64,000 nucleotides of DNA, taken from Chalara sp. BL73 (Eukaryota; Ascomycota; Leotiomycetes; Helotiales). The DNA is taken from the NCBI GenBank assembly GCA_918026815.1, contig CAKJVC010000006.1, forward strand, positions 1,178,001 through 1,242,000, read 5' to 3'. The position numbers and the translations under genes are program-made. The notes under the pieces were generated by a model. The model was not told the origin of the DNA, ran no database searches, and saw only the letters and a program-made list of their open reading frames with translations. Positions 1 to 11,810 of the stretch are shown piece by piece (position 1 is the first letter of the stretch; each line of letters opens with the position of its first letter).

Positions 1-236
1 AGCATTAGACAGTGCATATCAAGTCTATCCCCAGACCAAGTCATCATTTACCCCACTCGGGTCAAATTCGTTTTCTTTGAAACGGGCTCTATCATTGATG
101 TTGAAGGTACTGGCGCGCCTGGTGTTCTGGTAAATGGGTGGAATTTCAGAGAGCTGCGAGTAACAGGCATACGCACTCCTATGTTCACAGTCCTATCCAA
201 TATCCCTGATATGGCCCTAAAATCATCACAATTCTG
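1..236 (+). CDS. Possible 3' end of an unidentified gene cut by the window edge
   Basis: A frame open from base 2 or earlier runs about 78 codons to a TGA at 234-236. It reads like ordinary protein (hydrophobic stretches such as VKFVFFETGSIIDV, then VNGWNFREL). An antisense frame is also open here (48-263, minus), so the strand is not certain. I do not recognise the family. If real it would be the last exon of a gene entering from the left. Confidence 0.22.
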
Positions 237-263
237 ATAGTCCAACCGGTTTCCAGGAAGCAA

Positions 264-846
264 CTGTGATATTAAAAGTTATCATTGGAGTTGGAGTTTC
301 TCATGATGACACCAAACTCCAGCATTGAGATAAAGTCGTATGAAGCAATTGTGTAATAATTAATGCTGGATTCAATGTAGTGCCAAAATTTCCGCAGCTA
401 CGGATGTTATAGCTAGTATCTCAACAGCAGTACGAGAAAAAATATCAGTTTCCGGCTACAAACATCTCTTGGCACTGCTGTGGTAGCGGCTATCCAATAG
501 ATCGTATGGACGGCGCTACGACGCAAGCCCAGGAACTAACCCATTGATACCGTGTATTGAAGCATAGCAGCTCGGAAGTGCTTTTAGCTAGTTGCATGGC
601 TGTTGATACTATCAATATCAAATATTACTTTCCTTGTCCGTGGCATGCTTCTTTTCGTAAACAGCCGTGTTTTGGAGTCTCCTGAAGGCTATCTGCTCCG
701 CTGTGGATTCGTTTCTGTGCAGCCGACGTAATTGAGGCTACGTTGGCTTCGTGCTGCGGCCATCCGACTTGGACTGGGGTATCACGAAACGATACTTTAT
801 TTCATGAATAAATTTTGTTACACTCTCATTGACATGAGCGCACCGC
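264..846. other. Gene-free stretch
   Basis: I see no convincing coding frame, RNA gene or repeat. It lies between the partial frame at the window edge and the broken end of the DUF3645 segment, where several hundred residues of the giant protein would be expected in an intact gene. Confidence 0.4.
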
Positions 847-848
847 TT

Positions 849-3800
849 ACTTGCTTATTTGGCCCAAATTTGCCCAGGCCGAGTACGATGCCGAGAAAGC
901 AGTTGGCAGGTCTGGGGCGTCTTTCGCCCATGCCTGGTATTCGATATCGGCCTGATCGGATTTTAGAAGGTGACCAAAGGCAAGGAATAGATCGTCGTTC
1001 TTTAGTCCGCCGTAGTAATAGCTTAAGGAAGTTAGAACAATGACAACGTCGGGATGACTGAATTCTGATCGCGGGGTGGGATTGTCCTTAGCCCGATACG
1101 GCACTGCGAGCTTTGTCCTAGGCTGCCTGGTCGCATCAAGCCCGTAATTGACTCTCCAACGTTTCTGGCCAAATACAAAGCCAATATTCCTCCGGCTATA
1201 AGACCCCGTAGGAGGAGTAGGGTATTGCTTGTTGTGTCTGCCCAAAACCCCCTCGTCCTTGGTTTTCAACTCGGCCAATTTCATCCGCTGTGAGATTAGG
1301 CTCGGTGATGTATCTGAAAACAGCTTGCCGAACTGGTTCTAGTTGTCTAGCAATTGGGAAACCGTTCAATCCCGTCTCGCAGATGCGCTCTGCAATGCGA
1401 CTGAAGATCTGTTGCTCCGCATCCGGCCGGAGGATTCGAGTCCTAGGGAAACTTCCGGGCAAGCGCTCATTAACGTCGATCGAGACGGGGAACTCCTTCT
1501 TGACACTTGGCACAAACATCTTAACCAGGTCCAGCACTTGTTGGATGCAAATCCACCGGTCGGGACTGAGTTCAATAGGTCGCTGCATGCCCATGGAGTA
1601 GATTAGTTCGAACTTGGCGCTGAAGTTCTCGTCGCTCTCGTCCACAATATCGCGAGAAAATGTGTTAAAGAATTCCTGCGTTCTCAGCAGAGAACGGCCA
1701 ACTGCATCCTTGCCTAAGATCAGGCACTCAAGGCCCATCAGCTTAAATGATAGAATATGCTCGGGATGAACAAGGAGAATACCGCCGTTTGTCATGCATT
1801 CTTTATAGATGCTGCCAATCGCATTGGCTTCTGCTTCTCCAAGCCTCAAGGCACGGGAGAATGGCATGTGGTATACCCGCCTGTCTACCAAACCTCCCAG
1901 TTTAGAAACCAGCATCTGGAACATCTGCTTGGACTGCGGCCTGCCTACAATGACACGGACCAGCCGAGAACCATCTGCGAGAGCAGCAGCCACGATGGGG
2001 ACGATCACCGACGACTCCCCTTCGCCCATGTTTAATTGCATGACAGCATTCATACCAGATGGGAGATCCCTCATCTGCCCAGCTATCTGTTCCTGGACTT
2101 CTCGAATCATAATACCGCTCTCGACTTCCAGGAGTAAAGATTCGGGATAGTCAAAAGGACACCAGTTAATATGGCCAGAATTTCGCAGTTCTTTGATAAG
2201 ATCTGCACCGTTATCAGGTAAGCTTACGAGCCGCTGCGCTCGTTGTACGTCAGTGATAGCGAGCCCGTAGTGGATGATGCAGCGCTTCCAGTCGCTAGTA
2301 ATCTTCCGCCACCTACTGCGAGTGAGCTGCTGAAGGAGGAAGATTGGAGACAGTCTCGGCCATTGCTTGACGTCAGCAGCTATTGCTGAAGAGCCATATA
2401 TTTGCACGCAAGATGAGTCGTTTACTTTAATAGGAGAGGTTAGGGCAGATATGATAGCAGCGTATATCTCGCGGACATGCTCCTTGCAGCACTTTAGGTG
2501 ATCAGAGAGAAATTCCTTAATTTCAACTCCTTTCAATTGCAAGTAGTATTCCTCTCCCCGGCCCTGCAAAGAGAAAAGACTCCCCCGCAGGTCCTTGACG
2601 TAGTCCTTTTCGTAGTTAGAGCCGGCTTGAGCCTCAAGATTCTCTATCAGTGCGACAAGACGAGGAATCGTTGTGTCTACATCAGTGGCAGGAGCCAAAA
2701 GGTCGGTCATGTTCCTTGTACGACAGGGTAACACAGGAGGGGTTGAACAATCCAAAACCTCATCGATAGAGATGAAGCCATGCCTCCTCGAGAGGTTCCA
2801 TGCTGGGATAGCAAATGAAAAGGACGGCATCTCCATTGGGTTAACTATCTGGCGTCTGAGCGTATGCTCAATTTGACTGAGGTATTGATGAAATTGATAA
2901 TTGTCGAACCACGACTTGAAACTCGGCTTCGCGTATTGAATGGCGCTGCCCATGTCTATATACACACGAAAGTTCACAGGGCTATCATCAGTAGGTGTAG
3001 TGGGAACCTCACAAGGCCACTGAGCTTCCAATGCGTTTGTGAGTCTGTCAACAGCATGGTTCTGATTTTTCTGAAACTCGCGGTGTCGGCGCGCCTGCAG
3101 CGCATGCCTGGACTCCTGTGGAAGAGAAGTAAGATTTGCCTCGGGGCAACGATGAAATGGTAGAAGCGCCGACCGGACAACATTCCGCAGTTTGACTGTA
3201 TCCACTTTGGCGCCTTCACGTAGCCGAAAGGAATTGATCCGTGGCACGGAAATCTGGGCCATATCTAGCACTACAAAGAAGGCGGCTAGTGTTTGAATAA
3301 TCTCCATATTAGCTTTTTTGGAGAATGCAAGCGTAGACAACCAGATCATAAGGCGGAACTTGTCAACCCGGGAATGTTCTTGACTGAATGTTTGATGAAG
3401 AGCGCTCCAATACTTGGAGAGAAATTCAGACGAGTCTAGGACTAGCTTTGCATCATACTTCAGCTCGGAGTATGGGAATGGATAGCTTGGGCCAAGTATT
3501 TCGGGGGTTTGCGAGAGGAAATCCCAGAGATGGTCAGTGAAAGAGTATCGAACCTCATAGTGAAGGGTTGCACACCCATGGTATATGGCGCTGGAAAATA
3601 CAAAAGCTTTGAACCCTCTTGCTGAATTCTGGTCTCGATCCCTGGCTGAGTATGTACTGTCATGGTTGATAGTGTGATCCTCGGCGCCGAAGCCCGAGAC
3701 GCGAAATGTGGATGACCGGATAGAGTCACGTTCCAATAAGTCCGATTCAAATTCAACCTGATTCAGCTGTGGTGGCACAACATATGATTCGGGGTAGAAT

Positions 3801-4390
3801 ACTTTTGCCGCATCTGCTTGGTCAAACACTAATTTGACATACTTGTAAAAGCCGCCGTGCTGGGCTAGAAAGCTGAGCCCCGGCAACCAGTTCACCGTTT
3901 GCATAACACGTTCGTTGACCGGATAGTAGCTTCTCTTTGGGGGTCAGCTGTGCGATTTTCCCAAGGATTTCGACATTCTTCTGTTCTAGTCGATCAAATG
4001 ATCTGACAGCAGCAGAGCTCAGGATTGAGAGCGCCTGCTCTGTCCCAGTCCTGTGGATGAAGGGATCGGGCAAGCAAAAAGAAGTGATAGCATGAAGATA
4101 ACACAAGAATAACTTGCTCTGCAAGTTCCCATTATCGACTAACCTGCCAATTTGGTCATCTATATGATATACGTGAGCCTTGGTGGCAGAGTTTTTAATA
4201 ATCATTACACGAATATGATCGCCGCTCGATTCGTATGATATTTTGCCCTCCGGCACAACAACCAGGCGATTACCATCATTTTCGTGTTTCAGCATGAGTT
4301 TATTGCGAAGGCCAACAAGAGTACTAAGCGATTGATCTGGGTCGATGGACATTCCGCGAAATTGCCTCGATTGAATAAATGATGCCCGCG
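849..4390 (-). pseudogene. 3' half of a DUF6606-DUF3638-DUF3645 giant protein gene, inverted away from its 5' half and frameshifted
   Basis: The minus strand encodes the middle of the fungal giant protein family defined by DUF3638 and DUF3645. In order: a linker starting SRQFRGM near 4375; a long helical region; the DUF3638 core with the GEGxSS loop near 2015 and the Asp/Glu box VDESDENF near 1640; then the DUF3645 core (FGQKRWRVNYGL, SYYYGGL) at about 1170-900. The reading frame breaks in at least three places: a C-run near 3945, near 1240, and near 1170. Homology stops after LPTAF near 895, well short of the usual C-terminus. The loop lysine expected in GEGKSS is Glu here (codon 2015-2017). 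Translation cannot start properly, because the N-terminal half is now on the other strand at 5298-9293. Family members are roughly 3,000 residues; their biochemical function is not established as far as I know. Confidence 0.85.
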
Positions 4391-5297
4391 CAGCATGCCA
4401 AGAAAGAAAAAAGCAGAAAGCCGATCGAACGGTGAGTGTCAGCTTTACCCCAGAGCCTGAGCCTGCTCTAGAGCCTGCAGAAGACTTCAGCTGGTGAAAA
4501 GAAATTATGTCGTGGTTGAGACATGGTGACTTCAAAGGTAGCAGAAACGAGGAAGTTCTAGTACCACTTAAGCTTATATCCTTTCTTACTCCCTCCTTCA
4601 TGCCTCACGTCGAATCTTTTCACTTCTCATCTTATTACATACTTGCACTTGTTTAAATTTCATGCAATTGTCAGGTCAAGGTTTGGGCGGCGACTAAGGT
4701 CATCTCCCTGGTGGCTTGACACCAAACCAATTAGAGATGAACGAAATAGATTTGATCTTGCACAATTGATGACTCATTTTCTTCTCATTTACTACTCTAT
4801 ATGCAGCATTCGTGGAGATTTGTACCACATTGGTTTGTGAGTTGATGGCACGCCCAGTCACGAATACCACTTTGCGTAGGCTCATTAATGCTAGCGGTGC
4901 GGAGGCCCACACCGACAGAAAAGCAGCCTGCATTAGAGGCGTGTGAAGGGGGAGATCGACGGCTTCCGAGAGGTACCGTCCTACGACGGCAGCCAATCAG
5001 AGAATGGGCTGCTGGCTGACGATCAAGCCTTAGGCAAGAACCGAGAGTTGATCAAAATGCAAATAAAACGCAGGTCAATCCATTCACTTTCGAGACGCCA
5101 AGTTCTTTTTTGCTTTTCCTAGGCTTTCCGGTCAGGTTTCTCTCCCCTAGATTTTACACAGATGCCTGTTAAAACCACCACTTCGTGCCTAACTCACCCT
5201 AGCACCGACACCAATTCTTGACTCTCCTCCTTTAGCAATCTACTCTCGTTTCGCCATAACCGTCAGATGAAACTTGCTATTCACCATTGCCATCGCA

Positions 5298-8200
5298 ATG
5301 AATGGAAACCCGAGCAAAACACTGCCTTTCGGTGCGATCATGTACTTGATCCATCACATATTCCTCCCACCAAAACTCCCCCATGAAGATGACTTCGACT
5401 TAGAGTTCGAGACGATCTTGCTAGATATCACTATTGATACTCTTTTGAAATTTAAGGGCTACATCACGTATGATCAGAGTGTCATTGTCGACTCAGCTGT
5501 TGCTACAATCGCCAATCTGAGAACTGTGCGCGACTCCTTCGATAAAGTGAGTGCTATCAGCGAAGGGAAGCTTGGGAATGCTCTGAGGGATCTGTGTAAG
5601 AAAGGTAAGCATATATTCCATAATTCTTACGACTTGTTTCACTCTTTTTAACTCGCCCAAAGATGGCATGATTCCACTTCACATAAGCGCACAGAATGCC
5701 GGAGTCATTATCAGCAAAGTGGACGATTCCGTTCACGTCGAGGCATTTGAGCTGTCTCCTCTCAATCAAGCAGTTATCACTACCAAAGGCAGACTCCGGC
5801 GCTCTTTTCCAGGATCTGCTTTCTCTCTGAGCATTGAAGTCTTCGAGAAACCATCGTTCCAAGCTGCGGTAGCCCAAACACTTGCCAAAATGAGTCACCA
5901 GCCTGCTGTAGAAACAAGGCCAAAAGTGAAGAAGGCGGGCCGAATGCACGACGAAGATCGGGACACAACACATCCAAACATCGTTACCGAGCTGTTCTTT
6001 GGGTTTTTGAGGTCTGTTGGTGAACCTGTGAATGTATCCCGCCTCTGGAAGAATACCCGAGAAGAAGTCATGTGGCTTGACAGCTTACTGCCATGGCGAA
6101 GGTCCCCCATGTGGTTGCTTGTCCGCGTCGCTCTGCAACTCGTCTTTTCTCGATCGATGACTCTATCAAAGTTACCAGGAGACCTCTACAAGATGTTTAT
6201 GGTGTTTCTCATGAGCCATGTTCTAGAGCTATCACACCAACATTCCCTTCCCAGTGACCTTATGTACGCGATGAATGCCAAACTTGTCCGGCGCTTGCTT
6301 AAACTTGATTTGGATGTCGACGAACCCGGGCTCAAATTTGTTAAAAACATCATGCAGAATACCAACAGACTCCTTTGCACAAGATGGTCGAATATCATAG
6401 AACAAGACAGACCACGCTATAACCTATCCCGTCTAGAATATCTGAACTTTAGTCACGACGTTTTCAACTCTCTCCTCGCACTAGATAAATACATCGAGTG
6501 GATGGCCGAGCGGAAGGATAACAAAAATTCTATTGCTTTTCAGCCGGGATCTGGCCTTGTCAGATATCAAGCGGAAGAGCTTCCGACCTGTCTGGATTCT
6601 CTGACTGGGGACTACATGCCATACAATCTGAAGGCTTTCGAGGCCTGGGTAGCTTTCAATCTGAGTCCATGGCTGAAATTCCATAAGGGGAACCCTAGCA
6701 CATGCAGCAAATTGGGCCGCCTGATTCAGAGTTACTATGGTGTCGCATATCCATTCTACGCTGGAAATGCTGAGGCTACTTCCATAATGTTACTCACCAT
6801 CCTCGAACTATGGATAGCCTGCGACAAATCTGCAACCCACATTTGCGACATCCTTAGGGATTATGACCCCGGCATACCACGAGAAATTTTTGAATCTCTA
6901 GCGCTGCCTTTTAAGTCGCAGATGGAAAGACTGCTTTGCGTAGAGAATTATCTCGACCATCGTCTAGCCTGTGCTAAAGTTCTAGCCCCGCGGATCTTTC
7001 AAGACTTCGGCCATCAAACCTGCTTCTCCGTGAGATACTTCAACCAGTCTCCTGATCATCAAAATCTACTCAAAGAGATTGAATGTCAGGCAACTGAAGC
7101 CAGACGAGAAAAGTGCAATGAACTTTGTGAGAAAAAGAAGCAGTACAAGTCCCTCATGCAACTTCACGACCAGAGCGAGTGCGAATACTATGAGGTTGTC
7201 ACCGACTCGTACAATGATTTTCGCGAACAGCGCCATAGCAGCAGCTGCAAGAGGTGTAGCTACAAATCCCAAGCCGCCAAGTTAAATATCCGAATTCATG
7301 AGTGGCCACTGCCGAGCAACGCTTGGGAAGCACAGTCCACAGTTTTTGAGCTCAATGTACCGCTTTCATTTGGTCATTGGCGCGACACAACTGTGTTCCT
7401 TACGCTAGATGTCCTTAAGAGTAAATATACGTCGACAGAGATGCCACGGTCATCCCACCCTCTGCAAACCTACACGGGACTTTCGTCCTTCTTCACTCCA
7501 TTCGGCTCGGCGCAACGCATTGGCATCTTGTCGCAAAACAAACCTCATGAAGTTACGCATCGTCGGAATAAATCAATTGCCATCACTTCTGAGAGCGATG
7601 TTTGTCTTGAAAATGGGCTGCGGTATCAATATCACGACAGTAGAGCCGGATGTTTTGTCAATGACTTCTGTGTGACGGATGAGATGCTGAAGTTATGCAC
7701 TTACAAACTACCAGCACAGTCATCATCCCTCCAGCAATTTCTCTATCGCCCTAATTCAATGCCCAATGGTCTGTCACCGAATACTGTCATTGCTAGCCAG
7801 TCAAACTGTCCCGATCACATCTCACTTGACGAGTACAAAGCACTAAGTGCCATTCCACTCGGGTCCCGACTTCAGTGGCAGAATATATTACTGCAATTCT
7901 CTGTGCCATCCGTTGATTTCAAGAAGGTAGAGACTGGCCTTGTGATTCTCCAGTCCATCTATCAAGCTGGATCTTCTAGTAACAACAACGTCCTTAGAGC
8001 AGGTCACGAAATTGTGGACGATGAGATTTTCGCCCATGGTCTTTTAGAAGCCCTCAATGAGGCGCTGCAGAGAGTCAAGGAGAACTGGGAGTCTTCCCAA
8101 GCACTCGGCACATTCATCTCCTTGGCTACGCGGCTGCTGTCGCTGACCTCCACGGAGCAGATTAAAGACAAGTGTTTGGCTTATCTGGTTAGTGTCCGAG

Positions 8201-9342
8201 CTGTTGCTTTCAGTTGGGTCAATCTCCTCAAAGATAAGGCATATAAGGCAACGAATGGCGACCAAAGAATAGACTTAAGTTCTAAGGCGGTTGAGGTTGC
8301 TTTAATATGTGCCGATTCTTTCAACCTTGATGAAAGATATCTAGATAGTCTCTTGTCTATACCGGAAGAGGCTTCGGTCCTCATTCAATGCTCCATCGTC
8401 ATCCAAGAAGGATATTATACTATCTCCGAAACCTCCAACCCCATGATTTCCATACTACATCGGCGTTGGGAGTCGCTCTTGTATCGCGGCTACCCCATTT
8501 TAGCAAAATATATCCAGGAAAAGAGGAACAGATCCCTGGATGATGCCATCAAAAAGTCCTGGTCCGCTTATCAGGCGGGACACGGCTGGCGAGCCGCCTC
8601 AAAACAAGTTGACTATTGGTTTGTCAGCAAAACAGCGCCAGAGAGCAACAATGAACCCCTTTGGATTCACTACAATCTTTTGACCAGCGAGCTTCTCGTG
8701 AACGGCCTCCCATTGGCTCGTCTCCCTTCACAGTACGAACGTCACCCAACCTATCGCACTTTATTTGGTAATTCTGCTATGGAGATTATGCCCACTACCG
8801 TCCGGGGCATGAAATTTTCTGGTAAGAAGGCGTATGCTGGTTATACTCTCCACTTCGGTATCAACGCCATTCCTGGCCGATCTTCCTCACCAGAATATGA
8901 TCTTCTGGTCCAAGCCGTGAAGGGCGATCGAAAATACGAACTTATTCCTTCCAGGGTATTTCGTGACGACTTTCCTGTAGCTTTCGTCGATGAGTTTGTT
9001 CATTGGTATGACATCAACAACGACTTACTGGAATTTCGTCCTGTCGAGGAGCCTTGGGCCTCATCTCCGGACAACTGGAGATTGATTAGACCCACAGCCG
9101 GTTCTAAGTGGCATCTGACAAAGGATGGAATTTCTCTGGTCGGAGTCAAGAGTGAGACCGCGGAAGTGCTATCCGGTATACTTTCTCCCCTCGAGGATCC
9201 ACTCCGGATACATGCCATATTGCATCGCTCTTCATCACCATTGGAGATTGAGCTTCCCAGGCTCCAGTTGGGATTCCATCTCAAACCGCGGTTTCTTTTT
9301 CCTTTTGTGCACCCGTTGACCACCCGTCCCACCTTACTTTAA
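5298..9342 (+). pseudogene. 5' half of the same giant protein gene (DUF6606 region), cut at the inversion junction
   Basis: The start is the ATG at 5298, followed by NGNPS; an upstream in-frame TTG at 5274 is not needed. Exon 1 (5298-5604) is joined over a 58-bp intron (5605-5662, GTAAGC...AAAG) to an exon open to TAA at 9342, giving 1,328 residues. The N-terminal HHIFLPPKLP, DGMIPLHI, NAGVII and LPWRRSPMWLL motifs and the C-terminal LEIELPRLQLGFHLKP match the DUF6606 part of DUF3638 proteins. Homology ends at LKPR (about 9293). The family continues with the sequence now found on the minus strand from about 4390, so the 36-odd residues after that point are junction read-through. Unlike the 3' half, this half has no frameshift and keeps its intron and start. 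It could be expressed as a truncated protein, or it may be recent debris. Confidence 0.85.
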
Positions 9343-9570
9343 ACCTGGTCTTCCTCGCCCGCCTCTAATCCTGTGTTGTTCTCTAAGTCGGGTCCCGAAC
9401 TTAACCACCAGCTCTCTTGCATGTCCTAGTAAGTGCGCATCAATATCCTCTTTGCCGATAATATTGCGGTCATCCCAATCCTGGTCGAAGAATAAATATA
9501 TCAAGATATATTTCCGACTCCAGTCTACAAACCATCCTTTGCATCTGTTGTCCGCTATTTCCAGTAGCAT
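9334..9570 (-). CDS. Unidentified short open frame beside the inversion junction
   Basis: From an ATG at 9570 the frame gives about 78 residues with protein-like composition (WFVDWSRKY, DWDDRNIIGKEDID, then an Arg/Gly-rich end). It is antisense to, and just outside, the truncated DUF6606 half. It may be an exon of the gene that lay upstream of the giant gene before the inversion. I recognise no family, and no splice structure extends it convincingly. Confidence 0.25.
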   Translation of the reverse strand: MLLEIADNRCKGWFVDWSRKYILIYLFFDQDWDDRNIIGKEDIDAHLLGHARELVVKFGTRLREQHRIRGGRGRPGLK

Positions 9571-9959
9571 TTGCTGTCGCAAGACGCCCAATTTCTGGGA
9601 CGTTACACAGGACTCCCCGATGGAAGGCTGGCACCTTCTGTCCTTGAAAAACTAAAATAGTGTTATGTGTGATAAGTGAGATGACGTATTAGATGGCATA
9701 TCATGGAAAGATATAGCTACTTACAATGACACATAAATATCTTGCTCCCCCCATATTTCTGCATGAAGAGTCGATGGAGACATCATGCTAGGCGGCAGGT
9801 TCACCCAGGGGCAAGGAATCAGCCTACTTAACCTACTCAAAGAATCCAGAGTATCAGGGCCTCTTAACTTTTATGAGCCTTACAGGTAAATTCGGTAAGT
9901 TTCTTGCACACACCATCACCGAAGTCTTCGGGACGGAGGGGCCACGGTCGATCTGATTA

Positions 9960-10416
9960 GGAATCGTCACTCACTTGACGCTGGAAAAGTAATATTAATA
10001 TCAGGTATAAAAATGCTTAGCGAGACAATGTGTGGACAAATGGTGGTAAATAAAACAGAAGCAAGCATGGCTCGCTGACTACCCACGACTATTCTAACGA
10101 CGAGCTCGGTGTATTTGAAAATCTTTATCATTAGTTCTTCCTCATCTTTAGGTAGAGGCTGGTCTTCGGGATATGAGAAAGAGTGGACGATTCCGTTCAT
10201 GTTCAGATATAAATTGCCAAGCTCTTCACCTTTTGAATTTTGCCCCTTGAAATTGATGAGAATTTCCTGGTTGTCGACTACAGTTGGCTGATCTTCAAGT
10301 ACTGCACGATCTTGAGGTACTAGAAAAAGCCAAGATAAATAAGGCGTACGCAAATATTGCTGTAGCAAGAGCAAGGATTTTCTAGCTGAGCCAATGAATT
10401 GCGCAGGAACTCTCAT
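9960..10416 (-). pseudogene. 5' fragment of the 5'-3' exoribonuclease Rat1/XRN2 gene
   Basis: The conceptual translation starts at an ATG (10416) with MRVPAQF, then WLS after a 1-nt slip and an in-frame stop. After a degenerate intron come KIV, LEDQPTVV, then NLYLNMNGIVHS, YPEDQPLPKDEEELM and IFKYTELVV. This is the N-terminal catalytic start of nuclear Rat1/XRN2 (normally MGVPALFRWLS..., NLYLDMNGIVHPC, HPEDRPAPKDEEEM, IFKYTERVVNMV). The Asp of the LDMNG metal-site motif is Asn here. A second intron survives with good signals (10086 to 9981, GTGGGT...TTCCAG), after which only two or three codons remain. Rat1 normally exceeds 900 residues, so about 90% is absent. An essential gene's functional copy must lie elsewhere. 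The splice relics indicate a DNA-level duplication rather than a retrocopy. Confidence 0.72.
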
Positions 10417-11065
10417 TGCAGCAGAGATGTGCGAGCTGTACATGTATTGTGACAAGCTCAGGCAGCAGAGACCGAGAGAGCACAGCGTACTGAAGAGGGT
10501 TTGCGACAAAGCAACTGAATAAGGCAAAGGAACAACCTCAAGGAACGGCCGATGCGCAAACAACCAAATACGCTTGAATATTTTGTCTCATTTCATATCC
10601 AGATGGTAGCCTCGCCGACAAAAAGATATTCCAGACGGGTAACCAACCGAAAAGGAGAGTTTACATAATATCATACTTACAGCGCGAGATTCTTCCTTGC
10701 TCGCTTAGCGGTCCAGCAGCTGGCTATCTGGGCCCAGGACTTGCCACCTGATTACGAAAACTAGCTAAGGATACGGATAAACTCAGACTCGTCGACGCTG
10801 CCTTTCTTTTGCTGTTGTTTCTGATTTGTTGCACCGCCACCTTTTCTTGCCTGTTACTCTTAATGTCTTGATCAGGCGAATAGGCAGGGGCCGTTGCACT
10901 CAAATCGATTCTTCGCAAGCGGCTACTGGAGCCTGGAGGTGGTCAATGCTCAGTGGCCAGGTTGAGACGGGCCTATTGGTGTTGGTGTTGGTTGTATTAA
11001 TAAATTAGTAACATTCCCTTCTTTGACATCCGCCGCTCCGCATCCTACAATCGCGGTCCCGCTAA
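10417..11065. other. Intergenic stretch
   Basis: No coding or structural feature is recognised between the RAT1 fragment and the first 2EXR gene. Confidence 0.4.
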
Positions 11066-11810
11066 ATGTCGCTTCAACATTTATGCCACGACAGCAATCG
11101 CGTCGAGAAATCCATGCCTGTTCAAGAAACCTGTACATAATTAACATGTCGACATATTTCTCAGTCCGCTGACTTCCATAGGCTACTTCTTCAGACTCTC
11201 GCTCGAGATACGACTCGAGATCTACAAACTCGCACTCCCGTCTAACAAATTCTACTACTGCACCGGCAACGATGACTTCCGCGGTGTGGACTTTGGTCTA
11301 TTGACAACCTGCAAAGCGACGTACGGAGAAGCTTACCCGATATTGATATCTCACAATAATTTTCGGCTTGCTTACAGCATCCGCAATTCGTTAGGGGAGC
11401 CTAGCACACTCCTCGACAACCTCAGAGAGGTCACTTTTGCGTGGTTCCACATTTGCGCCCTCCATCAACACGAACTTGAGAGTCGATTCAACCTCTTAAT
11501 CATTCAGGGACTTCTGAAATGCCCGAAAGTCCATACTGCTTGCATAAATATGGATGTAGGCGACGAGGATGAAGCTTGCAGGGCGTTTGAATCGAGATAT
11601 AGAGAGGAAGCGGTTCTAGATAAGTTCATGAGGCACACTGGTCTTGAAGCCCTCTTGTCAATTCCGGGCATCAGCAGATACGAGTTTATCTCTTATAGTG
11701 AGGGGATTTCGAAGGCACTGAAGGCACTAAGTGAATACATGATGGCGCAAATGTTGATAGCTAGGTCAGCAGGTTGGTTCTTCCTCACCGCAAGTCATCT
11801 GATGATCTAG
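11066..11810 (+). CDS. 2EXR (F-box-like) domain protein, copy 1
   Basis: Two exons, 11066-11132 and 11182-11810, joined over a 49-bp intron (GTACAT...CTGACTTCCATAG), give 231 residues. Exon 2 opens with the 2EXR signature FFRLSLEIRLEIYKLALPS, followed by LLTTCKATYGEAYPIL, NNFRLAY and the NLREVTF segment typical of these small fungal proteins. 2EXR proteins resemble F-box domains and are expanded in Pezizomycotina; most have no assigned partner. No frameshift is seen. The start is the first ATG whose frame matches the acceptor; a later ATG at 11083 with another donor is possible. A paralogue lies convergently at 13338-12617 with the same first-intron position and phase. Confidence 0.6.
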
